DNA of 64,000 nucleotides from Vombatus ursinus (GCF_900497805.2 NW_020949602.1:445852-509851); one strand, 5' to 3'; positions 1-9,850 are shown, numbered from the stretch's first letter. Translations and numbers: made by a program. The notes: generated by a model from the sequence alone, not told the origin.

Positions 1-155
1 GGCCTTAGAAAAGAGAATGTCAGGGCTAAGAGGGACTTTAGAACAGGGAATGTCAGGGCTGGGAGGGTCCTTAGCACAGGGAATGTCAGAATCAGTAGGG
101 TCCTTAGAACACACAATATGTCAAGGCAGGGAGGGACCTTGGAAGGCCTCCAGTT
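1..155 (-). repeat. 30-33 bp tail-unit array, start cut by window edge
   Basis: Four units of the form ttagaacagggaatgtcag plus agctgggaggg-like sequence run in tandem. The array is followed directly by antisense SINE body sequence (cctcattttacaaggggaga). The unit is the reverse complement of a MIR3/THER1-like 3' tail. Confidence 0.75.
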
Positions 156-404
156 CCTCATTTTACAAGGGGAGAAACAAAGACTCTCAGAGGGGAAGTT
201 AACTTGACTGAAGCCAAAACAGAATCATCCCTCATATTCCTTGAGAAAAGTGGGGCCCAGATGGGCTCACCTACTGAATTAGAACCCCCAGGTCTCCCAT
301 CTCCCAAGTCATGGACTGTTCCATTGGCACCTGCTTCCTCTGGGTCTCTCAGTGTGAGAATGTGGGATAGGGAAGGGAGGCGATATTTGGGTGAGGGTAC
401 GAGG

Positions 405-560
405 CCTTTAAGATTTACAAAGCTCTTTCCCCACAACAGCCCTCTGAGGTAAGCAGAACAATGATCACAACTCCCACCGTACAAATGAGGAGACTGAGGC
501 ACAGAACGGATGGAGTGAGATGGGGAGAAGGGGGATTTGCTCAAAGCAAAGAACAGCAAA
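405..560 (-). repeat. MIR fragment, antisense
   Basis: It contains the antisense MIR core: caaagctctttccccacaac, tgaggtaag, caaatgaggagactgaggca. It is old and diverged. Confidence 0.75.
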
Positions 561-1254
561 TGAACCAGGGCTCTCACCCCAACCCCACACTACCCCCCAC
601 AAAGAAAGCAGGTAAGGATGCTGTCCCCCAACATGTCCCAATGTCCAGAGAGGACAGAAGTCAAAGGGCAGGCCCTTTCGATGGGGCTGGACTGGACGGG
701 CTCATCGGCCACCACCTGTCGATGGTCTTCCATTGACCACAGGGTGTGAGGGGAAAGGGGTCAAGGGCACAAGAGGTCCTTCCTGATAAACTTCTCCTCC
801 TTCACTGAGGACTGAACCTCGTTAAGCGGGCTAATTTCTGCTGTCTCAGACAATTGAAATTCCACTTGTCTGGGAGATCCAATCTCAGAAAGACAGGAGA
901 CTAATCTTTCGAAAGCCAGAGCCCCGTCCTCCTGGCACCAATATTTTGGTTGGCTGTCCTTCGGATTAGAATGCAGATGAAGCTCCAATTTAATAAGGCT
1001 AAAATAACATGAGTTAAGTATGAAACATAACAGGATATTGCCGAGAGATTAGGTAGTTTCCTTCTGACTACTTGTAGAACCCAAAGGGAAGGAGGGGTAG
1101 GGGAGAAAGAAGCCCAAGCCAAGGCCCCAGAGGGTCCCATCGAGGATGGATAGGTTTGGGGCCGCAGAGGAGAACCAAGAGAAGCACCCCCAGCCCATCC
1201 TGGCTCTGGTACTGAGATGACCCCGGACCCAGGAGAGAATGCGGGCACATTCCC
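561..1254. other. Intronic sequence without recognised features
   Basis: I see no repeat, no codon-biased frame and no strong motif here. Short open frames on both strands do not resemble known proteins. Confidence 0.5.
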
Positions 1255-1640
1255 GCCAGCGCTCTCTGCGGGGCGGGCCGAGGCAGAAGCAGGCTGGTTA
1301 AATTTAAACCAGCTGGAAGGATGAGTGTTACAGTTGGATGAGGAGGAACCTTACCTCATGAAAGGCTTGTGGAAACCGCTGTTGGAAAGATAATAAAAGG
1401 ATTAACTGCTGCTTTCGGCCTAGACCAATCGCTTTTCAATCAAAACGTCTCTTCTATTTCCTGTTCTCGGGTAGCCTGGGTTCCCAGATTCCTTTTGTCT
1501 ATTGCAGCCCGTGGTATCAAAGCTTGTCATGAGAAATTAATAATTGTCCATGGAGGAGAGAGTTTATTTATCTGGGCGGGGATGCTACTGGCCAGCAAAG
1601 ACGGCAACCCCATTACTTAGGTAGCCAGCCAACAATGTGG
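1255..1640. promoter_or_regulatory. Candidate conserved intronic enhancer
   Basis: This island lacks recognisable repeats and carries dense developmental factor-like words: TTTAAACC, AGATAATAAAAGGATTAA, CAATCGCTTTTCAATCAAAA, TATCAAAGCTTGTCATGAG, AATTAATAATTGTCCAT, TTTATTTATCTG and AACAATG. Homeodomain, FOX, SOX, TCF and GATA-type sites are all plausible. The call is inference from composition only. Confidence 0.35.
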
Positions 1641-1935
1641 CGGGAGGAAAAAACCGCTGTGGTGGAGGGCGGCCTGGAGAGGCTGGACACAGTGGGTGAC
1701 TGTGGGAAGTCAAGGGGAGACCCCTCAAAAATCCAGGCAAATGCAAGGGGACTGAGTTTGCAGCTCGTCCCCCAAAAAGAAATCCATTTTAGGAAGTTTA
1801 GCTTCCTAAGCTAAAGGGAGAGAAGAAAGCGAGTCTCCCTCCAGGCAGCCCGGAGGTCTCTAAGGAGACCAAATGGGACAGTAGTGGGACTTGTAGCTTG
1901 GTTTTGCATGCTGGAGGGTTCCTCTCACCTGTCAT

Positions 1936-2075
1936 GGGGCAGTGTGGTTCAGAACAAAAACTACTGCCTCTGGAGCCCAAGGTCCTGGGTTCAAATCCTG
2001 TCTCTGATTCCTACTGCCTGTAACGTTGGGTAAGTCACTCCATTCTGTAAAAGGGAGGTCCCTTCCAGCTTGATA
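1936..2075 (+). repeat. MIR3-type SINE
   Basis: It reads tctggagcccaaggtcctgg, gttcaaatcctgtctctga, gtaagtcactccattctgta and ggtcccttccagcttgat, with an internal loss around the usual cctcagtttcctcat segment. Confidence 0.75.
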
Positions 2076-2700
2076 TCTAACAGCTTCTGAGCTTCCTCTC
2101 TGGGCACGTCCCTCCTCAAGGTTGGAAGCCCTCAGAGAGAAGAGGTTTGAACACTGGGAAGCCTCTGCCTGCCTGGGCACAGGGAACTGGAGAGCCCAGC
2201 CTGGCAATGCAGGTTTGAATAGTAACACGGGAAACCCAGCTCTTTTTCTGGCCAAGGACCTGTCCTTGCCCAGCCTGGCGTTTCCAGGAAGCTTGGGAGA
2301 GGGAGTGAGGGATGGGGGGAGGGAATGCAGAAGGGCTTCAGTGCCTCCCCCAGGCCGGGGCAGCCGGGGCAGCCAGGCTTCGTCCCCGGGCCCTTCCAGA
2401 CACGACTCCAGGGCTGGGGACGCCTCAGCCAGGTTTGCTCGGAGAAGAGATCTGCGGCATCGGAGGCGGCCTCGTGCTCTGCTCTCAAGAAGCAGACTTC
2501 CCAAAGCGAGTTATCCTCTCCCCAACCGCAGGGCTTAAAATCCCTTGCAGAATGGACCTTTCAGCCTCAGGAGGCAGCAGCTCTCCCATCGCCAGAGGCC
2601 TTCCAGGGCCAGCTAGAAGGTGTTCCCACTTCTAGGGGGTGGGTGAGGACATCTGGTGGAAAGTACAGAGCTTGTAAAGTCTTGGTTTAGACCTGGTTTA
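2076..2700. other. GC-rich intronic stretch with moderate CpG density
   Basis: Several overlapping open frames exist on both strands, the longest 190 codons on the minus strand. None resembles a protein I know, and overlapping frames of similar length are expected in GC-rich DNA. CpGs cluster from about 2340 to 2530. A weak regulatory element is possible. Confidence 0.4.
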
Positions 2701-2734
2701 GAATTCGCCCAGAAAAATTCCAGCATTCACCTCC

Positions 2735-2870
2735 CTTTCACCAGCCTCACTTTCTGTCTCTACAAAATGGGCATAATCAGATACTGTGGGGCAACCGTGA
2801 GGGTTGTGGCCCCAGACCCCATATATATATACTCACACGAAGACTAGGAAAATGCTTTGGAAACTTCGTG
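2735..2870 (+). repeat. MIR fragment
   Basis: It contains accagcctcactttctgtct, ctacaaaatgggcataatca and a degraded 3' part that includes a short (TA)n run. Confidence 0.6.
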
Positions 2871-3061
2871 GTAATACAGAAATGGGGGCGGGAGAGTCAT
2901 CCCTTTTGTTACTGCTGTTGATGACGGGGATCCCCTATCTCTTAGCAGGGCTCTCTCAGCGGAGTAGGAGAAGGCCTGGACTTGGGACTTGGAGACTTGT
3001 CCTGGGACAGGACTTGGCATAGGCCCCTTCACCCTTCTGTGCATCTCAGATCCCCCTCTGG

Positions 3062-3225
3062 CAGGCTGGTGAAACCAATGGATCCTTCCTCTAGATCATG
3101 TTTGTAAATGCCAAAAATAAAATAGAGCATGGAAATTTGGCTAGATGACGTCAGAGGATTACCAAGGAAACCAATTATATTGAAATATAGTTATCCCAAT
3201 ATTAAAAAAAAAAAGTTCATGGCCC
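3062..3225 (-). repeat. hAT-type MITE, copy 1
   Basis: It reads caatggatccttcctctaga, atgccaaaaataaaatagag, ggaaaccaattatattgaaa, tatagttatcccaatatt and ttcatggcccccagg. This matches a non-autonomous hAT family seen again at 20020, 32870 and 38500. The right end abuts or was taken over by the next SINE. Confidence 0.65.
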
Positions 3226-3550
3226 CCAGGCTAAGATGGCTATGTGTCCTTCATCCTCGAAGAGGACCGTGACAGCAGGAAGGTGATGCCATGACATGCA
3301 AGTGGATTGGATTTGAGGGAGGGAGGGCTGTGCAAAGTCACCAGCCTCACTTTCTCCTCCGGAGCCTTCTGGGTCCAGTGGCCAGATATGGATCAGGACG
3401 ACTGGAGGTGGCCCAGGATGCAGTGGGAGACCTTGGTCTTTTTAAGCTAAAGTCTTTAACAGGTCTCAGTTTGATGGAGGCAGTGCCCATTCAGTGATTA
3501 AGGCCTAATACAAAATGAGGCAAAGAATGGCCTCTTTAAAAAAAAAAATC
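3226..3550 (+). repeat. Marsupial SINE with A-tail
   Basis: It begins aggctaagatggctatgtgt, carries cgaagaggaccgtgacagca and agtggattggatttgagg, and ends in an A-rich tail near 3540. Antisense parts of the same family occur at 17740 and 60525. I remember this family from marsupial genomes but cannot give its formal name. Confidence 0.7.
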
Positions 3551-4189
3551 GATCCGGGAAGGGAAGACCCTCAGGGTTTCTGGCCAAAATGGAAACATTG
3601 TTAGGCTGTGGCCAGTGTCTGCAATATGGATACCAAGCCAGAGGACACCATGGGGCTATTGCAGGCTGCCTAGAGACCCCGTCGTCCCGGTCTGTGGTAG
3701 GCATCTCTCCCACTCTGATCCTGGTCTTTCCCCAGGCTGAGAACCCTTGACTTGGAGAGACGTCTGTGATTGGCATCTGTGCCATCTGTGATGGCAGCCT
3801 TTAACTGTCCAGAGACGCGGCTTCTGATACCCAAGTGGACACCCACTTGGTTACTTCTCCGCTGACGTTCTAGGCCACTTCCAGGACATTTCCAGACTGA
3901 GCTACCTCTGGTAGCAACGTCCTTCTCACCCCCACACCCAGAGATAGAAATCTGGCTAGATCCCATCAAGGCCAAGGTTGAGCTGAGCCCGCTGCATAGA
4001 TCTCTGAGCACTTGTGTTCTGATGGATGGGGTCCAACCCAGGCCTTCCTACTCCAAGAACCAGCTGGACTCAATCTGTTAGACCTTGGCTTCTGATGGGA
4101 CCAGGCCACACTGACACTTCCCAGGCATTTCCAAGCCACGTCTGAACAGGCATTCATTCCCACCCCCACCCCCACCCAGCTCCCTTTTA
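3551..4189. other. Intronic sequence without recognised features
   Basis: No repeat or gene is recognised. Two loosely similar segments, near 3870-3905 and 4100-4145, share ccacttccaggacatttcc-like words and may be an old local duplication. Confidence 0.4.
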
Positions 4190-4325
4190 GGGATCTTCGT
4201 CACCCTATTTGAACGGGAGCCCTTTGAGGGTAGGGACTGTCTTTGCCTTTCTTTATATCCCCAGTGCTTAGTACAGTTCCTGGAATACAGTAGGTGCTTA
4301 ATAAATGCTTGTTAATTGTTTCGAT
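4190..4325 (+). repeat. L2 LINE 3' end
   Basis: The typical L2 tail is present: gggtagggactgtctttgcc, cccagtgcttagtacagttc and gtaggtgcttaataaatgct. Confidence 0.85.
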
Positions 4326-4369
4326 GTAATCCTCTCCATTAGCCTAGATTTTACTCTTGCCACTTCCAC

Positions 4370-4915
4370 AGTTACCAGTTTACTGAGTTTTAGCAAGTCC
4401 CTTCACTTTCCTGAGCCTCAGTTTCCTCATCTGTAAAAGGAGGGGGCTTCGGCTGCCCAACAAAGGAACATGCTATCTCAGAACAGGTGTGTATGATGAT
4501 CAAATAAGATAACAAACAAATGAGGTACTGAAAAAAATGCTTGTGGAATGACTCCGTAAGAAAGTGTTTATCAAGTCATCATGGCTAGAGAGGGCTGAAC
4601 TTGGAACAGGAAGTCCTGCTTTCAAATCCTGAAATCCCTAGAGAGGGAATGGGGGGAGAGGAAGGCCTTGAGCCCCTCATGCCTGCTACAGGCCAAGGCA
4701 GCCAAGACTTGTCCTCTTCCTAGCTGTCTGACCCTGGGCGGATCACTTAAGCTCTGTCTGCCTCAGTTTCCTCAACCGTAAAATAGAGATAATAACAGCA
4801 TCTATCTCTCTGGGTGGTTGTAAGAATCAGAGGAGATAATATTTGTTAAGTGCTTGGCACAGTGTCTGGAGCATACAGTAGGTGCTATATACATGCTCAT
4901 TCCCTTCCTTCCGTT
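4370..4915 (+). repeat. Two MIR/THER1 SINE copies
   Basis: The first (4370-4470) ends cctcagtttcctcatctgta and aaaggagggggcttc. The second (4575-4915) is nearly complete: gtcctgctttcaaatcctga, ctgtctgaccctgggcggat, gtttcctcaaccgtaaaata and a 3' end with tacagtaggtgcta. An unrelated stretch of about 60 bases interrupts it near 4640. Confidence 0.75.
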
Positions 4916-5735
4916 CTCCTGTCACAGGGTCACTAGGCAGAAAAATGCTTTGCCAGCCCCCACGTGGTGGTTTCCCAACCTCCATAAGTAGGAGGGCCTT
5001 TTTTTTTTAAACATCATTTTAAAAAATCCTATCAGAGGATTACATTATCTGAACTGGATCACTGGTGCAGAAAATATACAACTGGTTACAGCCCCTTCTG
5101 TAATAACTTCGCCCCCTCCCCACACCTGTTGGAGGGGTCCAGGGCCCAGTTTGGTGGCCATGCTCTAATGCTCCCGTTATGAATGGGATTCACAGACTCT
5201 CTTCATGTCTACCCTTCACTGCCCTCTCCATCAAGGTGGCCCAGATGAGGGCATCAGCACCTGGAGAGTCACGCTGGACAGAATCCAAGGCTGGTTTCAG
5301 CCCTTCAAGGGGAGGAAAGGGGAGACCCATGAATGGACCGTGACATTAGCCATGTCCTGCCTCATTTCAGCCCCTTAGAGGGGATGGGAAAGGGGCAGGG
5401 CGTCAGGCATCTTGGGGCCCATGGAGCCCAGGACTGGGAAATCCCACCAGGATGGTGACCCCTCCACAGCTGATGTGCATGCCCAGATCACTCCTGGCTC
5501 TGTGGGGGCTCAAAACAGAGGGCCTGGATTGCTCAGAGTGGTCCAAACCCCATCAGCACTGAATGTCCATCACTGAATATATGCCCTCATCTACCCTGCA
5601 CACATATGGGCTCACTGTCCAGTGAAAGCAGGTGCTACCCAGCAAAGGGCCAAGCAGGCAAAGCTTTGGGTTGGTATCATCACTGCAAGCGATGAAATCA
5701 ACCCATCAGCACGCCTTTATAAAGTGCCTACTAGG
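4916..5735. other. Intronic sequence, mostly unrecognised
   Basis: No gene or named repeat is evident except a short antisense L2 tail scrap at 5695-5735 (cctttataaagtgcctacta). A T9/A-rich stretch lies at 5000-5030. Confidence 0.4.
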
Positions 5736-6741
5736 TGCTAGAGCCTCGGGGCCTCGCGCCTGCTGCCTACAAGTCAGGGGCTTCCTCCACGGATACTGTA
5801 TCTCAGCACAACCACCCAGAGGGCCCCCCATGATAGTACCCTTCACTTAGAGTGGCTTTTAGCACATCCTCACAGGGGTGGAGCTGCCTAACGAGGAGCC
5901 AGCACTGCCCTCCCCCACATGACGCGTCCACATTTGGACTGTCCTTGATGCCCCTCACCTCCCATGAATCCAGCCAGACACAAGGATTCTTGGCTAGACC
6001 TCTGGCCTGGCCTCCCTCCATGCTCAGGTGAGACCTCCAGCCTGTTACAAGGGTCGTGTGGCAGCTAGCTAGACGCGTGAACTTGACCACAACAGCGGCA
6101 CTTACCCACCCCAAGTCTTTGCTTGGTTAATGCCTCTGGCTCGCCTGTGAACAAATCCGGGGATGCCAGCCCTGGCATCTCGACACCTCTTGCCATTTCT
6201 CTCCTTGACCCTGTGGGTCTCTCTTCCCCATCTTACCCCACACCCTGTGTCTCTCTGTCTCTATTTCTGTCTTTTCCTCCACTAACTGTGTGACTGAGTT
6301 AGAAGCAACCACACACTCCAGACCTGATGAGTTATGGAATACAGAAACACTTAACCTCAAGGCAGGGTCTCCAAGGCCAAGGAGAGCTGATAATATAGGA
6401 CATTCGTAGTTGGGTAGAGGTGGGCACCAGGCAAGGGCAAGGGAGGGCGTCTTTGGTGACCCGGAGGGGAAGGCTCCATTCCCAACCCCTTGGGGACCCA
6501 GGTCCCACACCGGAGGACAGCCCCGGGCTCCCACCACAGCCCACGTCTGGGGTCGGTCTACTGCCGACAACCCGATGCCCCCATCTTTTTATTTTTATCA
6601 CGACGCCTTCTCTCTACAGGTCCAGCTCTGTTCCACGCTCACGCTGCCCCAACAGCCGGAACAGAAGATTCCCATCACGTCACAGCGATGGAGGGGAAGG
6701 AGGGAGGCGGTGAAGGGGGAAGAGAGGATTGGCCGTGCGGG
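5736..6741. other. Intronic sequence next to the GLIS1 donor
   Basis: No named repeat is seen. A pyrimidine-rich stretch lies around 6180-6290. Open frames on both strands near 6330-6790 run into the GLIS1 exon in non-coding frames. Confidence 0.4.
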
Positions 6742-6747
6742 ACTTAC
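6742..6747 (-). other. GLIS1: GLIS1 splice donor after the finger 1-2 exon
   Basis: On the minus strand the exon ends AAG TGT ATG followed by GTAAGT, a perfect consensus donor, in phase 0. If this intron were retained the frame would stay open for 50 codons to the stop near 6598 and give a protein with two fingers only. Confidence 0.9.
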
Positions 6748-7894
6748 CATACACTTGTTGGGCTTTTCCCCGGAGTGGACCCGCATGTGAATCAGCAGCT
6801 TGTAGCGGGCGTTGAAGGGTTTGTAGCGCCGCACGCAGCCCGCCCAGAAGCAGGTGAAGTCTTCGCCCTTGCGCTGGTCAATATGGGTCTTCTCGATGTG
6901 ACGCACCAGCTCCTCTTGCTGGTCATAGGCGGCGTCACAGTCGATCCAGCGGCACACCTGCCGCCCGCCCCCCAGCTCCAGCTCTTCTCCATCGCTGGGC
7001 GGCAGGGCCTTGGGGGAGCCAGGAAGGTGGAGGTGGGGGCCCAAGCCCTGCCCCAGCGGCTGATGCAGGTGGTAGGGGGGCGGCAGGCCCTGGTGAGGAG
7101 GGGGAGGATGGGCAGGAGGATACAGCTCTGGGTTGGAGGAATAGTCATCGACCGGCTCCTGCTTCAGGAAGCCTACCTTGTGGCCGGGGCCGCCGACGCC
7201 CCCGTGAGAGGCCTCCTGCTGGGGGACGGCCCCACTCACGGAGAGCCGCAGGCTGGCACCCTCACCCTCCAGGTGCTGCAGGGGCTGGATCGGCAGCAGG
7301 TCACGGTCCCCACGCTCCCGCTCGGCAGGGAGTGGGACGAGGCACGCCGGTGGTGAGGGCAGGCTGCAGGGGTGGCTGGGCGGGGGCCGAGGGGGCTTGG
7401 GTGCTCCATGCTGCGGTGGGGGGTTGGGGGGCATGGCTACGGGGCCGTGTCGGAGGCCGCTGACACAGGTAACTAAGGAGGCCTGAGGGGTGCGGATGAT
7501 GGTGGTGATGTCAAGGCCCTCCACGGATAAGGGTGAAGAAGATGAGGTTGAGGAGGAGGAGGGTGGCGGCAGGATGGAGAAACAGCATCTCTTCCTGGCG
7601 CCTGCTGGGAAGCGGACTGGCGGAGGTGGTGGTGGAGGTGCGCCACTTCCCAAGGAGGTTGGGCCCAGAGCAGGATGCTCGCTGGTCAGCAGGTAGGATG
7701 GGGAGGGGTTTGTAAAGGGGCTGCTGCTCATGAGGTCAAGGTCAGCGTGCAGTCCGGGAGGGCAGGCCTCAGCAAACCTCCGGGGAGCTGAGAGGTCCGA
7801 CCCGGCCTTGTAGTCGCTCACACACTCCTGCTTGATTTGCTGAGGAGGGTGGCTTCCTCCATTCATGCACAAGGGGTCCTGGAACCGGGGACAC
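6748..7894 (-). CDS. GLIS1: GLIS1 internal exon: N-terminal region and zinc fingers 1-2
   Basis: This exon encodes 382 codons plus one leading base of a GLI-similar Kruppel-type C2H2 transcription factor, a nuclear DNA-binding protein. From its 5' end it reads CPRFQDPLCMNGG, then a Ser/Pro-rich region with a run of eight prolines, KRCC, a serine run, TTIIRTPQASLVTCVSGLR, a long proline-rich linker, FLKQEPVDDY and QGLPPPY. Finger 1 (6883-6954) is C-x4-C-x12-H-x4-H and finger 2 (6775-6852) is C-x4-C-x15-H-x3-H, the long GLI/GLIS/ZIC pattern. The exon ends SGEKPNKCM, so finger 3 is split after its first cysteine (6751-6753). CVRRYK and NKCM, as I remember the family, separate GLIS1 from GLIS3. 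IKQE (7825-7836) and LKQE (7156-7167) fit the SUMO consensus. The acceptor is chosen by phase: its first base completes the codon left open by the upstream exon. The linker is longer than in eutherian GLIS1 as I recall it. Confidence 0.95.
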
Positions 7895-7926
7895 CTGGAA
7901 CAGAGGGTCAGGAAGGGTCACTTAGA
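7895..7926 (-). other. GLIS1: GLIS1 splice acceptor of the finger 1-2 exon
   Basis: The minus strand reads CCTGACCCTCTGTTCCAG before the exon, with a possible branch-point TCTAAG about 28 bases upstream. A second AG at 7879-7880 would start the exon in the wrong phase for the upstream exon, so the acceptor ending at 7895 is preferred. Confidence 0.8.
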
Positions 7927-7989
7927 AGAAGACCAGATCAGGCCCCCAGGCCCCAGCCCAGGAGCTGAGCTGCTGCATATAACAGGTAC

Positions 7990-8240
7990 CTTAAAGGGCA
8001 GAAGGAAAGAGAAAGGAGAGACGGAGAGAGGGAGAGAGACAGAGACAGAGACAGAGACAGACAGACAGAGAGGAGAGAGACAGATAGAGAGAGAGAGGAA
8101 GGGAGAAACAGAGAGACAGAGAGAGATGAAGATGGAAAGAGACAGAGAGAGGAAGGGAGAGACAGAGAGAGAAACAGAGAGAGAGAGAGAGAGAAATTGA
8201 GAAAGAGATGGAGACAGAAAGAGACAGAGAGTGAGTGCCT
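7990..8240 (-). repeat. Polypurine/polypyrimidine tract (GAGA/AGAC) beside GLIS1 acceptor
   Basis: About 240 bases are almost purely purine on the plus strand (agagacagagacagagacag and variants). The transcript of GLIS1 would carry the complementary CUCUCUGUCUC tract about 100-340 nt upstream of the 3' splice site. Long mirror-like homopurine tracts can form triplex DNA, and pyrimidine tracts can bind PTB; both effects here are inference. Confidence 0.9.
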
Positions 8241-8384
8241 GGCACTGGGTTTGTGCTGAATAAATGCTTATGGGCTGCCCGGCTGCCCCCACAGAGCTCT
8301 CATTCTGATGGGCACATACAGGATCTCTGCAGTGTGAATAGAAGACAATCTCAACAGGACGGCACTAGCAGTGCTGGGCCACTG

Positions 8385-8580
8385 AGGCACTAGAACTACG
8401 GTGGAAAGAGTCTCAGATTTGGAGTCAGAGGTACTGGGTTCAAATCCCAGCTCTGACTCTTACTCCCTGTGTGACTTTGGGGAAGTCAGCCTCAGTTTCC
8501 TCCTTTGTAAAATGAGGGAGTTGGGATTGGTGACCTCTGAGGACCCTTCCCGATCCAGATCCAGATCCAACAAGGATGAC
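8385..8580 (+). repeat. MIR3/THER1 SINE
   Basis: A nearly complete copy: tggagtcagaggtactgggt, tcaaatcccagctctgactc, cctcagtttcctcctttgta and gaggacccttcccgatccag. Confidence 0.8.
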
Positions 8581-8759
8581 CAGTTGTGTTGGGGGGGGGA
8601 GTGTCACATCAAACAGAGGGGGCAGATTGAGGGGAGACTGAAGGGGAGAAGCGAAGCGAGAGGATGGCTGCAGAATGGGTGGGTGGGTGAAAGCTCAGAG
8701 AGAAGGAGAGCGCTGAGGAGCTAGAGGGAGAGCAGCAAGAGAGAGAAAAGAGAGGGGCC

Positions 8760-9200
8760 AAGAGCACCATAGCGATGCCCTGGGGAGGGAGGAGAGGATG
8801 GCGAAGACCGAGCCCGACCCCACCGCCACGGTTCTGTTGTAAAGCACAAAGCGCCTGCCCGGCTTTGGATTACAGGCCCAGAAAGCAGATCGTGTTTTTT
8901 TAATCGGCATCTCTCCTCACCCAGGGCCCTGTCTGCGTCCCTGGCTCCGGCTGCCCCTGACCCCAAGGGCCCTGGGGGAATCAAGTTCCCAGGGCCCCGA
9001 AGGCCACATGGTCGGTGTCCTGAGGGAGCTGGGTTGCACACCACTTCGTGAGACGCCTTGGAGACATGGAAATCTGTTTTTAATTTTAAATTCTTCTTCG
9101 ATTTTTCCCTGACTCAGGCATTTTAAAAATTGCAATCTTCTTCAAAAATTTTTAATTAAAAAGCTGTTAATTATGTCAACTGTCACCCCAAGCAACCTGC
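8760..9200. promoter_or_regulatory. Candidate regulatory island 0.9 kb upstream of the finger exon
   Basis: This repeat-poor stretch contains TTTGGATTACAGG, a CpG-containing middle, and an AT-rich end with AATTTTTAATTAAAAAGCTG, TTAATTATG and TGTCAACTGTCA. These suit homeodomain (OTX-like, NKX/LHX-like) and TALE-type binding. The call rests on composition only. Confidence 0.3.
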
Positions 9201-9369
9201 CCCTCTTCCCCGTTTCACGGAGGGCTTCCACTTTGCCTCTTGCTTGGGCGACGGTCCAGCCTCCTCGCTGAGGGGCTCCCCCCAGAGGCCCCTCTGTCTC
9301 CTGTCCACACTCCACCTCTGACCCGAGGAGCTGCTCTGTCCATCTCACATACCTACTTGTGAACATGCT

Positions 9370-9850
9370 GCCTCCCTTGGTAGACTGTAAGCTTCTTGAG
9401 GGCAGAGACTATTTGCGCTTTATGTTCTCACTCCTCAGCCCTATGCCCAATATGCCCAGCCCAGAATAAGTTCTTAACAAATACCGGCTGATTAATTGAA
9501 CACATCCCTCTGATACTAAAGTCCAACATCTTCCATAGCTCCCCACGACCTATGGGGTCAAGGACAGCCTCCTCCACCTGGCACTCGAGGCCTCTGTAAT
9601 TGGATTTCAGTTAACATTTCCACCCTCACTACACCACTGTTCCCTAAATTCTCTTCTCAGGACAAACTGGACGATTAGTCATTAGCCATCCCCTTCTATC
9701 TCTGACCTTTGTTAACAGTATTCTAGACATGCATAAAATTCTCCAGCTCCTCTGCCTCCAACTCTCGCTTTTTAAATTAAAAAAAAAAAAAAAAACCAAA
9801 AACCTCAATCCTTTAAGTATGTAACCTGTTGCCCTGAGCAACCTGACATG
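9370..9850 (+). repeat. L2 LINE 3' end followed by an older LINE fragment
   Basis: Positions 9380-9495 are an L2 tail (gtaagcttcttgagggcaga, aataagttcttaacaaata). Positions 9500-9850 resemble the L2 segment after the reverse transcriptase (ctccccacgacctatggggt), with an A17 run at 9779-9796. Confidence 0.6.

Larger units (their letters stand above)
1..6747 (-). other. GLIS1: GLIS1 intron, partial (downstream of the finger 1-2 exon)
   Basis: This is the 5' part of the intron that separates the first cysteine of finger 3 from the rest of that finger. The next exon, which should encode FEGCSKAFSRLENLK-like sequence, is not in the window. Repeats cover part of it; 5736-6747, next to the donor, shows no repeat I can name. 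Confidence 0.85.

Noticed and set aside
1932-2690. Several overlapping frames of 100-190 codons.
   Set aside because: GC-rich sequence with frames on both strands, no homology, and the longest overlaps a MIR.
1-6747. The next GLIS1 exon, with the rest of finger 3 and fingers 4-5.
   Set aside because: No minus-strand frame resembles FEGC, HTGEKPY or HLDTKPY-type sequence here, so it must lie outside the window.
6490-7356. A 288-codon open frame on the plus strand across the GLIS1 exon.
   Set aside because: It is antisense to a clearly coding, GC-rich exon with strong codon bias, which commonly keeps the opposite frame open. It has no recognisable domain.
7490-7715. Short plus-strand frames rich in Glu and Gly.
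   Set aside because: They are the complement of the serine and proline runs of GLIS1.
7879-7880. An alternative AG acceptor for the zinc-finger exon.
   Set aside because: It would start the exon in phase 0, which does not fit the 2-base remnant of the upstream exon, and it lacks a good pyrimidine tract.
7865-8292. Open frames of more than 100 codons in the GAGA/AGAC tract on both strands.
   Set aside because: They result from a short-period repeat without stop codons.
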